Source of the DNA: Thecaphora thlaspeos
Lineage: Eukaryota; Basidiomycota; Ustilaginomycetes; Urocystidales; Glomosporiaceae
DNA: 64,000 bases
Reading direction: 5' to 3'
Assembly (NCBI GenBank): GCA_900291925.1
Contig: UWYS01000012.1
Location: forward strand, 248,001 to 312,000
Shown: piece after piece, positions 32,362-42,628 of the stretch
How the letters are laid out: every line of letters starts with the position of its first letter
How positions within the stretch are numbered: position 1 is the first letter of the stretch
Notes under the pieces: generated by a model
The model's database searches: none
What the model saw: only the letters and a program-made list of their open reading frames with translations
What the model was told of the DNA's origin: nothing
Program-made: the position numbers and the translations under genes

Positions 32362-33124
32362 CTTCGATGATGGTCGCAGGGATAGACTGCGGAAAGACTG
32401 CTGGCTGAGTTGCTGAAGAGGGGAGGTGAGAGGAGAGGTAGATGGACGGAAACGTGAGGGTAAAGGGTAAAGGGGAAAGATGGGAAAAGAGGGGAAAAAA
32501 ATAAAGTCGACCTTTTATAAGCTCAGTGTGATGGGTGGCATTGTTTTCCAGCACCTTCCTTACTTCCATCCGCTCGAAAGGATTGATGAGCGACAAGCAG
32601 AGGGCCCCTCTGCTCCCCTTTGTGAGATCGTTGCCGGTCAACCCATCATGCTGACGGCCGCGCTTCTGCGTCGAGACAAATGAACCTCTTGGCCTCAGAC
32701 ACTAGCTAGCTAGACTACAACTGCGCTCACGCCTCTTTTTCCAAATCGAACTTAAAAAAGATTGCTGCGCCCAGATTGCTGCGCCCACATCCCGAGGTCA
32801 GACAGCAGAGAGCGGGCTAGTGCCGTGCATGCGAGGGCCGTGATACCGACCGAGGAGCAGTCCGTCGCCAGGCGTTGGCCAGGCGCCACCGTACGGTGAG
32901 GCTGCGTTCGTGGTTGTTAGGCCCCTACCGGCGGCCCAGACCCTTGTTTTCTTTTTCCGTTTTCCGAATTCCGACCTTATTTCTCCGGGTGGCTGCACGT
33001 CGGCGAGGTTTTCGCCCAGAAAAATGAAAAGGCACGAGGCCACCGCTTCTTCTCGCTCGCTCAAGCGCTTCTCCACCTCTCCATCCTCCCAGCATCCTCC
33101 TACCCTCTATCCCACACCACCGAC
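32362..33124. promoter_or_regulatory. Divergent promoter region, GPI protein / TRM112
   Basis: The 763 bp contain both promoters. Two perfect 13-bp copies of 'attgctgcgccca' lie head to tail at 32761-32773 and 32775-32787. AT-richer patches with TTTTATAA (32513-32520) lie about 150 bp upstream of the GPI-protein ATG and may serve as a TATA element for it. Confidence 0.45.
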
Positions 33125-33891
33125 ATGAGGCTCCTCACGCACAACCTGCTCGCCTGCCACGCCAAGGGGTGCGCGACGACGTCCAACAACTTTCCCCTCA
33201 TCCTCAAGGACGTTCAGCTCGAGCAGATCGAGGCCGAGGAGAACGAGCAGTTCATCCATGGCTTCCTCCCCAAGCTCGAATGGAATGCGCTCGTCGCAAC
33301 CGCCAGATCCGTGAGTCGTCGCTTCATCGCCGTCGGATCGCCTGCATTCATGACGCGTTTTTTTTTCTCTCGATCGGACATACCTTGAGGGGGGGGAAAC
33401 GTCCAAGGCTGACCACTGCGAAACCCTTGCCTGCCTTGACCGACCTGCGCCACTTTTGCAGCTCGGCGACACATCGCTTCCCGAAAAGGGCCCCGACCCA
33501 TCTGAGGCGATGCTCGACAAGAAGCTGCTGAAGACACTGCACCGTGTCCTGCTCGAGGTGAGTGTGTGCTCTGTGCGCGGCCGCTAGCGTCTCTTGGGTG
33601 GTGAGGTGGGGCGATCTGCGCAGACGACTGACAACGTTGTCGTGCACTATGGATGCCTCCCCTGCTCATGATTAGATCCATGTCGTAGAGGGCCAGATGG
33701 TGTGTCCCAACTGCTCGCACGTCTACCAGATCCGAAACGGCATTCCCAACATGGTGAGTCTCGTTGCGCCGTCGACGGTCTGCGCCTCGGGAGGCTGCTA
33801 GATGACCACCTCGCTGACCTTTGCTGTTTCCGCCCCTGCGCCTCTTTCGTCTGCTTCGTAGCTGCTGGCCGAGCACGAGATCGGCAAGTGA
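33125..33891 (+). CDS. TRM112: Trm112, methyltransferase activator subunit
   Basis: Trm112 is a small zinc protein that activates the tRNA methyltransferases Trm9 and Trm11, the rRNA methyltransferase Bud23 and the eRF1 methyltransferase Mtq2. Exons: 33125-33310, 33462-33557, 33676-33753, 33862-33891 (129 aa), all junctions in phase 0, introns 151, 118 and 108 nt. Hallmarks: the N-terminal 'MRLLTHNLLACHAKGC' and the C-terminal '[30 protein letters not shown]'. The zinc-binding cysteines are in CxxxxC and CPxC. Length matches yeast Trm112 (135 aa). The ATG begins the conserved MR/KLLTxN block. Confidence 0.96.
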
Positions 33892-34690
33892 TCCGACCAG
33901 GACGGGTGGATAGCACGAGGCCCAGTCGCAGCTTTCTCCTCGCTCGGCCCCTTTGTAGATATGCCGCGGTCGGTCTCGGCCCCTTCCCGCGCCTTGTCGC
34001 TTCTGTGTACTTTTATTGCGATTCGATGTCAGAGCTTGAGCTTGTGACCAGGCTGCGCCCGCGCTACGCCTGGACTGCCCTTTTTGCCCGTCTTTGCAAG
34101 TCGCCTAGACGGAAGCCTTCCGACGGTCTGCCCTCCCGGTCTCGGGCGGTCCGGCTGGCTTGGTGATGGATCGAGCGAGCCTGTGCAATGCGCTATGATG
34201 CTCTTTCGCAGGTCATTGCGTGCTGATGGCCGACGTGGGAAGAGCTAGGTAATGGTATGGTGCGGCGTGGTGGCATGGTTAACGCGAACACGGAAAAGCG
34301 GCTCGAGGTCGAGTGCAGGCGGGGAGGGGAGGGGTATGGCGCGTGGCCGTGGGCCGTGGTCCATGGTCCATGCGCGTGGGTCCAACAGGCCAGCCGGGCT
34401 CGGTCCCTTTCGACCTCGTCATCTATCCGTCCGTCCTGACTCCTTCTCCACCTCTCCTTCGCACTCCATTCCCCTCTCGCCACCTGCATTGTTAATACGC
34501 CATCGGCGCCTCTTCAGCCGCCTTTCACTCGTTAGCGCACCAGCATCACCACTCGACACCTGCCTGCTCACCTGCCCATCACGACCAACAAACTACTGTC
34601 CTACTTCCCCTGCCGTAGCCCCTCTCCCGCCTCGTTTCAGCTCTACCAACACCTCTCAACGCGCGCCCCGGCTGGAACACAACAGCCATC
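33892..34690. other. Spacer TRM112 - VPS26
   Basis: The 799 bp are ordinary spacer. From about 34400 the sequence becomes CT/CA-rich, as in leaders of this genome. Short repeats of 'catggtccatg' type occur near 34355-34375. No gene was recognised. Confidence 0.4.
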
Positions 34691-36662
34691 ATGGCATCCT
34701 TCTTCTCGTTTGCGTCGCCCGTCGACGTCGACGTCCGCCTCGAAAACGAAGATGCCAGGAAGCAAGTCGAAATCAAGATGGACAAGGCGACTAGGGAAAA
34801 GTGCCCCGTCTACTTTGACGGCGAGAGCGTAAAGGGGACAGTGAGTAGTGAGCCCCGCCTTCGCTGCTGTCCTGCTGGCATTCTGCTGACAAGGCCAGTT
34901 TCTGACTCCCCTGACTCCCCGCTACGACTAGGTCTCGGTGCGAGTACGGGACGGCAAAAAGCTAGTCCACGATGGCATCAAGGTCGAGTTCGTAGGCAGC
35001 ATCGGTGAGCGGCTCTGCCCTGACAGATCCGGCTCGAACTTGCGTCCTGTCCCGTGGACGACACACTGACGATCGACGTGCCTCAATGCTGCTGCCTTTC
35101 GTCTTGTCAGAGCTCTTCTACGACCGCGGCAACCACTACGAGTTCCTCTCCCTGGTCCAGGAGCTTGCCTCGCCTGGAGAGATGAGGGCGGCGCAGAACT
35201 TTGACTTCGAGTTCAAGAATGTTGAGAAGCAGTACGAGAGCTACAACGGTATCAACGTCAAGCTGAGGTGAGTGTCGGGGCGGTGCTTCCGTCCAAGACT
35301 GAGCGCCCGGCAGCCAAGCCGTCAGCACCGGCAAGTGTAATCGGGACTCGAGCTCATCAAACAATGTCTCTGCTCGCGTACTCCCGCCCTTTTCGCCGTC
35401 GCTATCGCCGCCGTCGTTCGCAGGTACTTCATCCGCGTCTCGATCTCGCGACGCCTTGCCGACGTCATCAAGGAGCGGGACATTTGGGTCCACTCGTACC
35501 GGATGCCGCCAGACTCGAACAACGCCATCAAGATGGAGGTCGGCATCGAAGACTGCCTGCATATCGAGTTCGAGTACAACAAATCAAAGTAAGTGGAGGG
35601 GTCGGCGGAGCGCTAGTCACTCTCTTGCGATCAGCTTTGGCCTCGAGGGTCGCCTTGACGATGTCTCTGTGCTCACCTTTGCTGATCCTCTATTTCCCGC
35701 CTCCTGCAGATACCACCTCAAGGATGTGATCGTCGGCAAGATCTATTTCTTGTTGGTCCGGATAAAGATCAAGCATATGGAGCTCTCCATCATCCGCAGA
35801 GAGACGACTGGAGCGGGTGGGTACTGCTGCGTTGCGCGGCGGAAGACGCAGTGCGGCACAGCTAACCTCGCTGCACGGTCAGGTGAAGCTGTCGATCACA
35901 AGGACTGAAGCTAATGCTTGCGCTCGTTCGTCGCCCTTGGTTTCCGTCCTTCTTCCACGTCCATCGACGCTACGACAGCCCCCAACCAGTACAATGAGTC
36001 CGAGACCATCACCAAGTTCGAGATCATGGACGGCGCGCCGGTTCGAGGTGAGCTAGCCTATTGCGTGCTGACTCTAAAGGATCTTAGTCAGCCCATCAGC
36101 GACTCCGGGCTGAAGACAGCGGCGGCGTCCTCTAGTGAGCGCTCTTCTGATAACCTTTGCCCTCGCTCTTTTACGACTCTCGGCGCCATCATTGCTCTGT
36201 AGGCGAGACCATCCCGATCCGACTCTTCCTCGGCGGCTTCGAGCTGACACCGACATTCCGAGATGTCAACAAGAAGTTCAGCACGCGCTACTACCTCAAT
36301 CTTGTCCTGATCGATGAGGAGAACCGACGTTACTTCAAGCAGCAAGAGATCACCGTATTGTGAGTGGTTCTGAACTAAGCGAGCGCCGGCACCCGGACTG
36401 GGGCGAGGGGGGATGAGACCAAAAGCTGGTATAGGACGGTGGAATTGATGGGGTGCTAGCTCTGGCACTGATGATTGGTGCCAGGCACGGGCGCTAGCGT
36501 TGGCGTCATAGCGGAACAGCCTAGTTTCCAGGTCTTGCCGCAATCCACATCGCCACACCCCTGCCAGCAAGAACGCAGCTAACCTACTCTTCTGCCTCCT
36601 GCCTTGTCATTCGATCCTCCCGTACATCTTTCCTCATTTCCAGCCGCATTCCGGAGAACTAG
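34691..36662 (+). CDS. VPS26: Retromer subunit Vps26
   Basis: Vps26 is the arrestin-fold subunit of the retromer core, which returns cargo from endosomes to the Golgi. Eight exons: 34691-34840, 34932-35004, 35111-35267, 35424-35588, 35710-35816, 35979-36047, 36203-36359, 36644-36662 (298 aa). Every junction is GT...AG and keeps the frame. The protein matches the family throughout: 'FFSFASPVDVDV', 'PVYFDGESVKGTVSVRV', 'ELFYDRGNHYEFLSLVQELASPGEM', 'YFIRVSISRRLADVIKERDIWVH', '[36 protein letters not shown]', 'PNQYNESETITKFEIMDGAPVRGETIPIRLFLGGFELTPT' and 'NKKFSTRYYLNLVLIDEENRRYFKQQEI'. The last intron (284 nt) adds only six codons; reading through would end at a TGA right after 'EITVL', so the exact C-terminus is uncertain. 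Confidence 0.95.
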
Positions 36663-37539
36663 TGCCGACGGCGACCGGCGCTGCGCACGTCTAAGCCCGG
36701 CGGAGATTCAGCCGCCGCGCCAGCCAAGTGTGGCGTCCGTCTAGGTTTAATTCCAGCGACGCCCGTTGAACGAGTCCTACGGCCAGGCTCCCTTCCATCT
36801 GATCTCCTCTGCTTCTCTGTTCTCGCCTGACTGGTTCCGACTTGTAACAACACACCTTTTTTCCTTCCGAATCGCATCCCAGCATTGCAGATAAAAGAGA
36901 CTGGCCGATCGCGCGGGAGATGGGGCAACTGAGGGCCGACCCAGTTTCGCCAGTACGCGATACAAGAACGAGGACGGACCGACCGACCATTCTGGTCTCG
37001 CTGGACATTGTCTAGTCCTAGTGGTCCGCCCCATTGATATCATTCAAGATTGTTGTTAGCTGATAACAGCTGACTCGCTGACTTGTGTCTTTTCCCCTTC
37101 GTGAGCTAGCGGGAAAGGAGCTGGCTTTCACAGCGCCCCCGAAGGCTAGTCCTGCCAGCGCTTAAGGTCGTTTCAGCCTTCTTACACGGCGGAGCGTGCC
37201 ACCGAAGTCTTGCGTTGGCGCAATGGCTGTGCGTCGGCAGCAGTGGCCCTAGCACGGCGACGAGCGTTCTCTGACCTCCGCGCGGGCCCCTCGCAAGGAA
37301 CCTCGAGATACATAAGCCGTGTCCTCTTATCTTTGTCCCTCTTGACGTCGCCCCGTTGATCCCTCTGCTTTCCGTCGACTCCATATCGTGATCAGAGCGC
37401 CATATCGGGCCACAAGAAAACCCAACACCACAGCGCTGGTGGTTCACGGCTCAAGGGCCCCTCTTCTCATCTTTCCCAACCTTCCAGCAACCGCGCCTTC
37501 TTCCCTCTCTCCATCTTCTCTCGTCGACGACAGCGAGGT
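36663..37539. other. Spacer with no recognised gene
   Basis: The 877 bp between VPS26 and the next gene show slightly lower GC and no convincing reading frame, RNA gene or repeat. CT-rich leader-like sequence begins near 37450. A frame from 37388 could be an upstream exon of the next gene, since a GT-like donor stands at 37538, but nothing supports this further. Confidence 0.4.
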
Positions 37540-39579
37540 ATGCGCGATAGGAAGAACTCGTACGCGGAAGACCCCAAGCTGTTTCCCGTCGTCTCGACGG
37601 CGGACTTCGAGCCATCGATCGACTTTGGAGGCGGCCGAGGCCATCGCCTTAGGAGCCTTAAAAACGTCCGAGAGCTCGTCGATGTGGAGCGACCGAAGCC
37701 AAAGAGGACGAAGCGGTTCAGCAGCTTACCCGGAGAGGCTCACCGATCAAGGCGACGCGGCGTTATCGCTTCGAGCTCTCCGCCCGTTCCGTCGCTCCCT
37801 CCCGCTTTGGTGGCGGAACTCGTCCTGAACAGGGACCGGACGGTCTCTTTGGCTGCTGAAGGGGAGACAGACGCTGGTCGTCTAGGTTCCAAGGCCTCTT
37901 TCCCTTACTCGGGCAGCTCGGGCTCGTGCAACACCGCCTCAACAAGGGGCACATCCCCTGCCCTTGCTACCATTGCCAAGGCAAGCATCACCGTCGAGGA
38001 CGATCCGCCTCAAGTTTCCCCAGAACTCGTCCGCCGCAGCAAGGTGCGCACCCCATACCCCTGGTATGGCGTCCCCGCCACCACCGCTTTGGCTCCTTCT
38101 TCCCCGCTGTCGACGCTCATCTCCCCTAGGCTAGCCAACGAGTCCCGCGACGACCTCCTCAATGACGACATGGAGCCGTCGTCGCCGCCGATGCAGCCAC
38201 GTCGCAAGTTGCGACACTACAAGTCCCTGTCCCGCCTGTTCCTCGGAGGTCACTCTCGGTCGGCATCTGACGTCGTACCTCCACTCCCAGCAGCACGGCA
38301 ATCCTCCATGGACCCCATCGCACCGCTTCCAGCACCGAAAGAGCTTCCCGCCTTCGTGGCTCGTCCATGGCTGCACACAGGCATGTCGCAACAAAGCATG
38401 ACATCGTCTTCGGCGGGATGGACAATGGTACAGTCCGTCGGTCGACGAGGAAGCGAAGGCATGCCACTAGCGACGACGTCGGCGGAGAAAAAGTCCAGCC
38501 CCCTGTCGATGTCGTGCGCGACGACTGTCTCGCCGAACATCGAGGACGAACAAGATCACCGCCGCACCGTCGCCGCCACTGCTCTCAACAGCCATGTAGC
38601 CTTTCCGAGAGGAGGAGACGACAAAGACGATGTCGTTGCGACATCGTCGCACCTGCCGCGTCAGGCGGAGGAAGAAAAAAGACGGCCACGTCGACGCTCG
38701 TTCTCCCTTTCAGCCATCTTTCGACGAAAGAAGGTAGAGGGGCACGATTTCGATATCGCCCCACCGCCCCTACCGTCACCGCCGCCGGTTCCCGCTATCC
38801 CTTCCTGGCAGCAAGTCTCCGCCTTTGTTCCCCTGCCAGAGATACCGTGTCTTTCCACTGACACCATCGCTAGCGTTCCAGCAGAGATGCCTGACGATGC
38901 TCCGCCCTTGGTCCCTTCCAAAACGCCACTGAAGGGATGGGAAAGGGCCTTCTCGCCTCACACACCTTCCAGCGTTGCGAACCTGTCTCAAATTTACCCA
39001 TCGCCAGAGGTCAGCATCGGTGGACACACGTTCAAGTTTCCCTCCACTTCCTCCTCCCTTACCGCCGTCGAGCCGACATCAATTCCCATCATCCCAACCC
39101 CAACAAACGAGCTCCTCCAGCAGATGCGACGAAATGTGGACATCAGCCACTCTCGGGCGTCGTACGAAGCCTCTCTAGATGTCGAAGCCGAACCGACACA
39201 CGCTCCACCTCTCCTGGACCTCAGCTTCGATACGTTTGGAGAAATACCTTGGCCCACCACCATCGTTGACCAGGCGACGTCAGCAGTCATAGGTGGTATC
39301 GAGGAAGGAGAAGCACAGGTTAACGAGATCATTTCAGAGGCTGAGCCCGCACGGCTCGGACCGCCTATAGCTTCACTCTTCCAACAACGAGGAGGAGTGG
39401 GACTACCGAGCGAGTACCAAGCAGAAGACGACGCTCCCGTATCGAAATCCCTTCCCGCGCTCTCGTCCTCATCAGCGTCGTCGTCGTCGTCGTCGACAGC
39501 CTCGTCCGCCAATGGTCGTTTCGCCGACAGGTTGGAGCTGGAAAGCACACACATCTTCTGTCTCGGTGTCGCATTCTAA
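37540..39579 (+). CDS. Uncharacterised Ser/Pro-rich disordered protein
   Basis: A single 679-codon frame runs from an ATG at 37540. I recognise no domain. It is rich in Ser, Pro and short basic patches: 'RRKLRHYKSLSRLFLGGHSRSAS' (split here as a basic-Ser motif near residue 225) and 'RRRSFSLSAIFRRKK' near 390. Both look like kinase target or membrane-binding motifs (an SxS followed by LFL/IF). Pro-rich stretches ('PPPLPSPPPVPAIP') could bind SH3 or WW domains. The C-terminus has a Ser run and ends 'HIFCLGVAF'. Length of the open frame, codon use like the neighbours and Ser/Pro composition support it as a real gene. Additional exons at either end are possible. No function is proposed. Confidence 0.6.
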   Translation: MRDRKNSYAEDPKLFPVVSTADFEPSIDFGGGRGHRLRSLKNVRELVDVERPKPKRTKRFSSLPGEAHRSRRRGVIASSSPPVPSLPPALVAELVLNRDRTVSLAAEGETDAGRLGSKASFPYSGSSGSCNTASTRGTSPALATIAKASITVEDDPPQVSPELVRRSKVRTPYPWYGVPATTALAPSSPLSTLISPRLANESRDDLLNDDMEPSSPPMQPRRKLRHYKSLSRLFLGGHSRSASDVVPPLPAARQSSMDPIAPLPAPKELPAFVARPWLHTGMSQQSMTSSSAGWTMVQSVGRRGSEGMPLATTSAEKKSSPLSMSCATTVSPNIEDEQDHRRTVAATALNSHVAFPRGGDDKDDVVATSSHLPRQAEEEKRRPRRRSFSLSAIFRRKKVEGHDFDIAPPPLPSPPPVPAIPSWQQVSAFVPLPEIPCLSTDTIASVPAEMPDDAPPLVPSKTPLKGWERAFSPHTPSSVANLSQIYPSPEVSIGGHTFKFPSTSSSLTAVEPTSIPIIPTPTNELLQQMRRNVDISHSRASYEASLDVEAEPTHAPPLLDLSFDTFGEIPWPTTIVDQATSAVIGGIEEGEAQVNEIISEAEPARLGPPIASLFQQRGGVGLPSEYQAEDDAPVSKSLPALSSSSASSSSSSTASSANGRFADRLELESTHIFCLGVAF

Positions 39580-39953
39580 CATGCCGCGAGTCGAGCAGGT
39601 CTTTTGTCCACAGGCTGGACAGTGGTTCTCACACAATGCCTGGATGCGTTGTCTCCTCTCGACGCTCTTTGCTCGGCCCGCCACGCTCACTGATTCGCTC
39701 TCACGTCGCTTCTCGTCCACCTTGGAAGGCACCCTGTCCGACCTGCTCGAACACTCGTCTTGTCTCACCTTCTCTCCCTGCCTCCCTCTCTGGCCAGTCA
39801 TCGCACCCATTCGTCACAGTCCCTCTGTACCGTCGCCGACCGTCCGATTCTTGAATCGACTCTGCTCGCTCATTCAAACTTTGCTGCCCTCTTCAAAGGG
39901 ACGAGCGGGCTGGCGGGCAGGCGAGGTTGTGCGACCGCTCGTCTCTTTGCCGA

Positions 39954-41801
39954 CTAGTACTTTCTGACCCTTGCATCCGATCCGGCAATGACGACGCTTC
40001 CCGTCGCATCGAGCGTGATGACGTGCGTAGGGTCGCAATCCCAACCACAGTACTCCTCCACAACCTTGACAGTCTGACCTCCATGCAAGGTCGGTGTGTT
40101 TTCTTGCGCCTCTTGTTCCTCTTGCGCATCGACTTCCATCTCCGGAGGATCCTGCATGTCGATATCTTCATCCATGTCGATGCGCGCGCGGTACGGCAAT
40201 CCATCCGCGGTGGCTACCAACACATCCACCCCCCCTCCGGTCGTATCGGTCGAAACGAGCTTGATCGAGTTGATTGCTGATCCGTTGCGCTTCCAACTGG
40301 CCAGCAACGATTTCGGCGCGACGCCAGACGAAGGTGAGGCAGAGGGAGAGGACGAGAGCATCCTCGCGTCGTGCACGCTCACCACCCCTTTGACCGTGCC
40401 CGTGACGATGATATTCCTCCCCCCCGTCCTGTCCCAGTCGATGGAGAGGACCTGACCCGTCGTAGCCTCCTGCGTCCAGCTATCGCTAGCTTTCGGCGGT
40501 GGACCTGGCGGAAAGGCGTATCCGCCCACGATCCCCGCTCGTTTCTTGGCGCGGATATCCATCACCTCCGCGTGGCCGGAGCTGAGTCCCACGACGAACT
40601 CGTTGCTCTCCTCGCCATCCACCAACGAGCGAGGGACGGCCACGGCGTTCGCAGAGGAGAAGTGCTCGACGCCAAACATCGTCTTTTGCTTGCCCTGTCC
40701 GATGTCGTACAGCCGCACCGTACCATCCCCACCGCCCGTGAAGATCTCGCGACCTCGTCCCAGGATGCCGCTGCAGAGCACGGCGCGTTTGTGGCCGGTC
40801 AAGGTGCGTGGGTTGGAGCCGTCGAGGGCCGAAAAGATGCGCGTCGTCAGGTCCGACGAGGTCGTGAGGACCACTGGTGGAACGGGATCAGAGATGCCGT
40901 GGTCAAGTGAAGGGGGGACAGAGTTAGTAAGCAGCGTGTCACAGCGAATGATTCAAGCGGCGATGCGACTGGACCTACCCTCGCCGCTCGGAAAGAAGCG
41001 GGCGCTCCTAACGTCGCTGAGGTGACCTTTGAGGAAGACTTTCTTCTCCCTCTTGTTCCTCTCCTCTCTCTCCTTGATCCTCAGGCTCGCCAGCGCCTCT
41101 ATGCATCTCTCTTCGCCGTGTCGACCCTGTAGAGCCTCTTTCTCCTCGTCTTCCAACTCGTCCATCACGCTCAGCACCTCGGATTTATCCAGCATGTTGC
41201 CCACTACCAGCGCCCCCTCTTCTCCACCCGCGACATACAGTCCATTGTCGGTCGGAGAGACGTCGAAGGCTTCGATGGTCGGGTAAGCGGTGAAGTTATC
41301 GTTGATTTTACCCGTCCTCACGGCGGGGAGGATGTTATCGATCGCTCGTTTTGGTAGACGCAGGAAGGTCGGTGGGAGGATGATGGAAGGTTGCAGCGTC
41401 CTTGCGGATCTTTGCTGGTGGTACCTCTCCTCCTCCCTCTGCTTCTGCTGTGCGGACGAGCCAGAAGAGACGAGCAGGTCCAACCGAGAACCCTTGACCC
41501 TCTGCACGCGCAGATCGTCACGCTCTCCGCCAGAGATGCTGTCGATCTTGACGCCGCCTCGGGTATCAACGTCGTCGTCATCGTCGTCGTCCTCTTCGAA
41601 CTCTTTCTCTGCATCTGAGGCGGGGCGAGTGGTAGATGTCGGTGTACTATGTAGGTCGATTTTGGCGTGAATGCTGCCGCTGGGAGCATTTGCGCTGTAG
41701 GCCGAGAGCCAGACCTTTTCGGTCGAAATCGTCGAGGATGAGATGTCGTTAAAGACTTCCGGGTAGTTGGGCTGCAGCGAGACATAAGGGAGGCTGGACA
41801 T
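39954..41801 (-). CDS. RPN14: Proteasomal ATPase-associated factor PAAF1/Rpn14 (WD40)
   Basis: Rpn14/PAAF1 is a WD40 chaperone that holds Rpt subunits during assembly of the 19S proteasome base. Exons: 41801-40979 and 40873-39954 (580 aa), with a 105-nt GTAGGT...CAG intron. The junction restores 'GHLSDVRSARFFPSGEVVLTTSSDLTTRIFSALDGSNPRTLTGHKRAV', the most conserved stretch of this family. Further WD-like blocks are 'FTGGGDGTVRLYDI', 'EFVVGLSSGHAEVMDIR' and 'IIVTGTVKGVVSVHDAR'. The N-terminal 250 residues are divergent, with an acidic run ('EEDDDDDDDVD'). An acidic insert ('MDEDIDMQDPPEMEVDAQEE') separates the last blades. It converges with the unknown gene upstream across 374 bp. Confidence 0.85.
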
Positions 41802-42628
41802 GGTGAGAGGCCGCGTAGGGGGTGGAAATCTGTGACGACTTGGGGTGCAGGGCGAGGGCCTGTTTGGGAAAAGGTGATGGTGAGGATGAGGCAAGGTGTT
41901 GGAGGGAAAGGAAGGAAGAACAGATGGGGAAGCCGGACTCGTGGTTGCGCGTCCCCCCGCTGTGGACTCGCTCTTTCCGTCTTCCGGCAGCTCACCCCGC
42001 TTGGGCGCGCCGCAAAATGTGGAGGAGGCCGCAATTTGAATTGCACTGGCCACCGTCCTCACCCCCAACGCACCCTCGCCATTCCCCACGGTCGAAGCAA
42101 AACAAGGAGGAAGGCCAGTAAAGTGTGTATTCCGAGACGGACGAGAGGGAGGGGTTTAAAAAAAACAAAACCAGCAGCCATAACCCCACAGCGACGGCGA
42201 CACTTGGAGGAAACATTGACGACAGAGAGTGATGCCGGGGAAACGATAGATCGCAGGCAGAACGCTTAGAGACGTGCACCGCGATGAACACGGGGGGGGC
42301 AAGGTCGATATTGTATGTGGAGTTTTGAAATGGAAATGGAGAAGGCGGGAGGAGCTCGCAACGTAGCACCGCCAGAAGGGAAGCAAGGGGATAGGAGAGG
42401 GAACGGCAAAATGTAGCAGCACCAAGTCTGGTCGAGCAGGACGTATTAGCGCACGCAAGAGGGATTCTACGGAAGCCCAAGAGAGAGAGCCGAAGAGTGA
42501 AAGAAGACCAGAGGCAAAGGCAAGAGGAGGGTGGAGGGAGAGGGGGGAGGGGGAGGGGGGAGGGGGAGGGGGGAGGGGGAGGGAGTAGAGGAAGGCTCGA
42601 GGATGATTAAGGCAACGAAACGAGCTCC
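41802..42628. promoter_or_regulatory. Spacer holding the RPN14 promoter and a G-rich minisatellite
   Basis: The 827 bp lie between the RPN14 start and the DUF1765 stop, both on the minus strand. They include an A-rich patch (42160-42175), a G8 run near 42291 and the G-rich array at 42530-42586. On the minus strand the array is CT-rich, so it may belong to the RPN14 leader. Confidence 0.4.
42530..42586. repeat. G-rich minisatellite, (GGGGGGAGGGGGA)n-type
   Basis: About 57 bp of nearly pure purine, with alternating G5 and G6 blocks split by single A. Four or more G-runs close together would allow G-quadruplex formation on the plus strand. It lies about 45 bp from the end of the DUF1765 gene. 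Confidence 0.85.

Noticed and set aside
39512..39967. Plus-strand 151-codon frame after the unknown disordered protein
   Set aside because: It overlaps the end of that gene in another phase. I could not place a supported splice to join them, and it has no recognisable motif.
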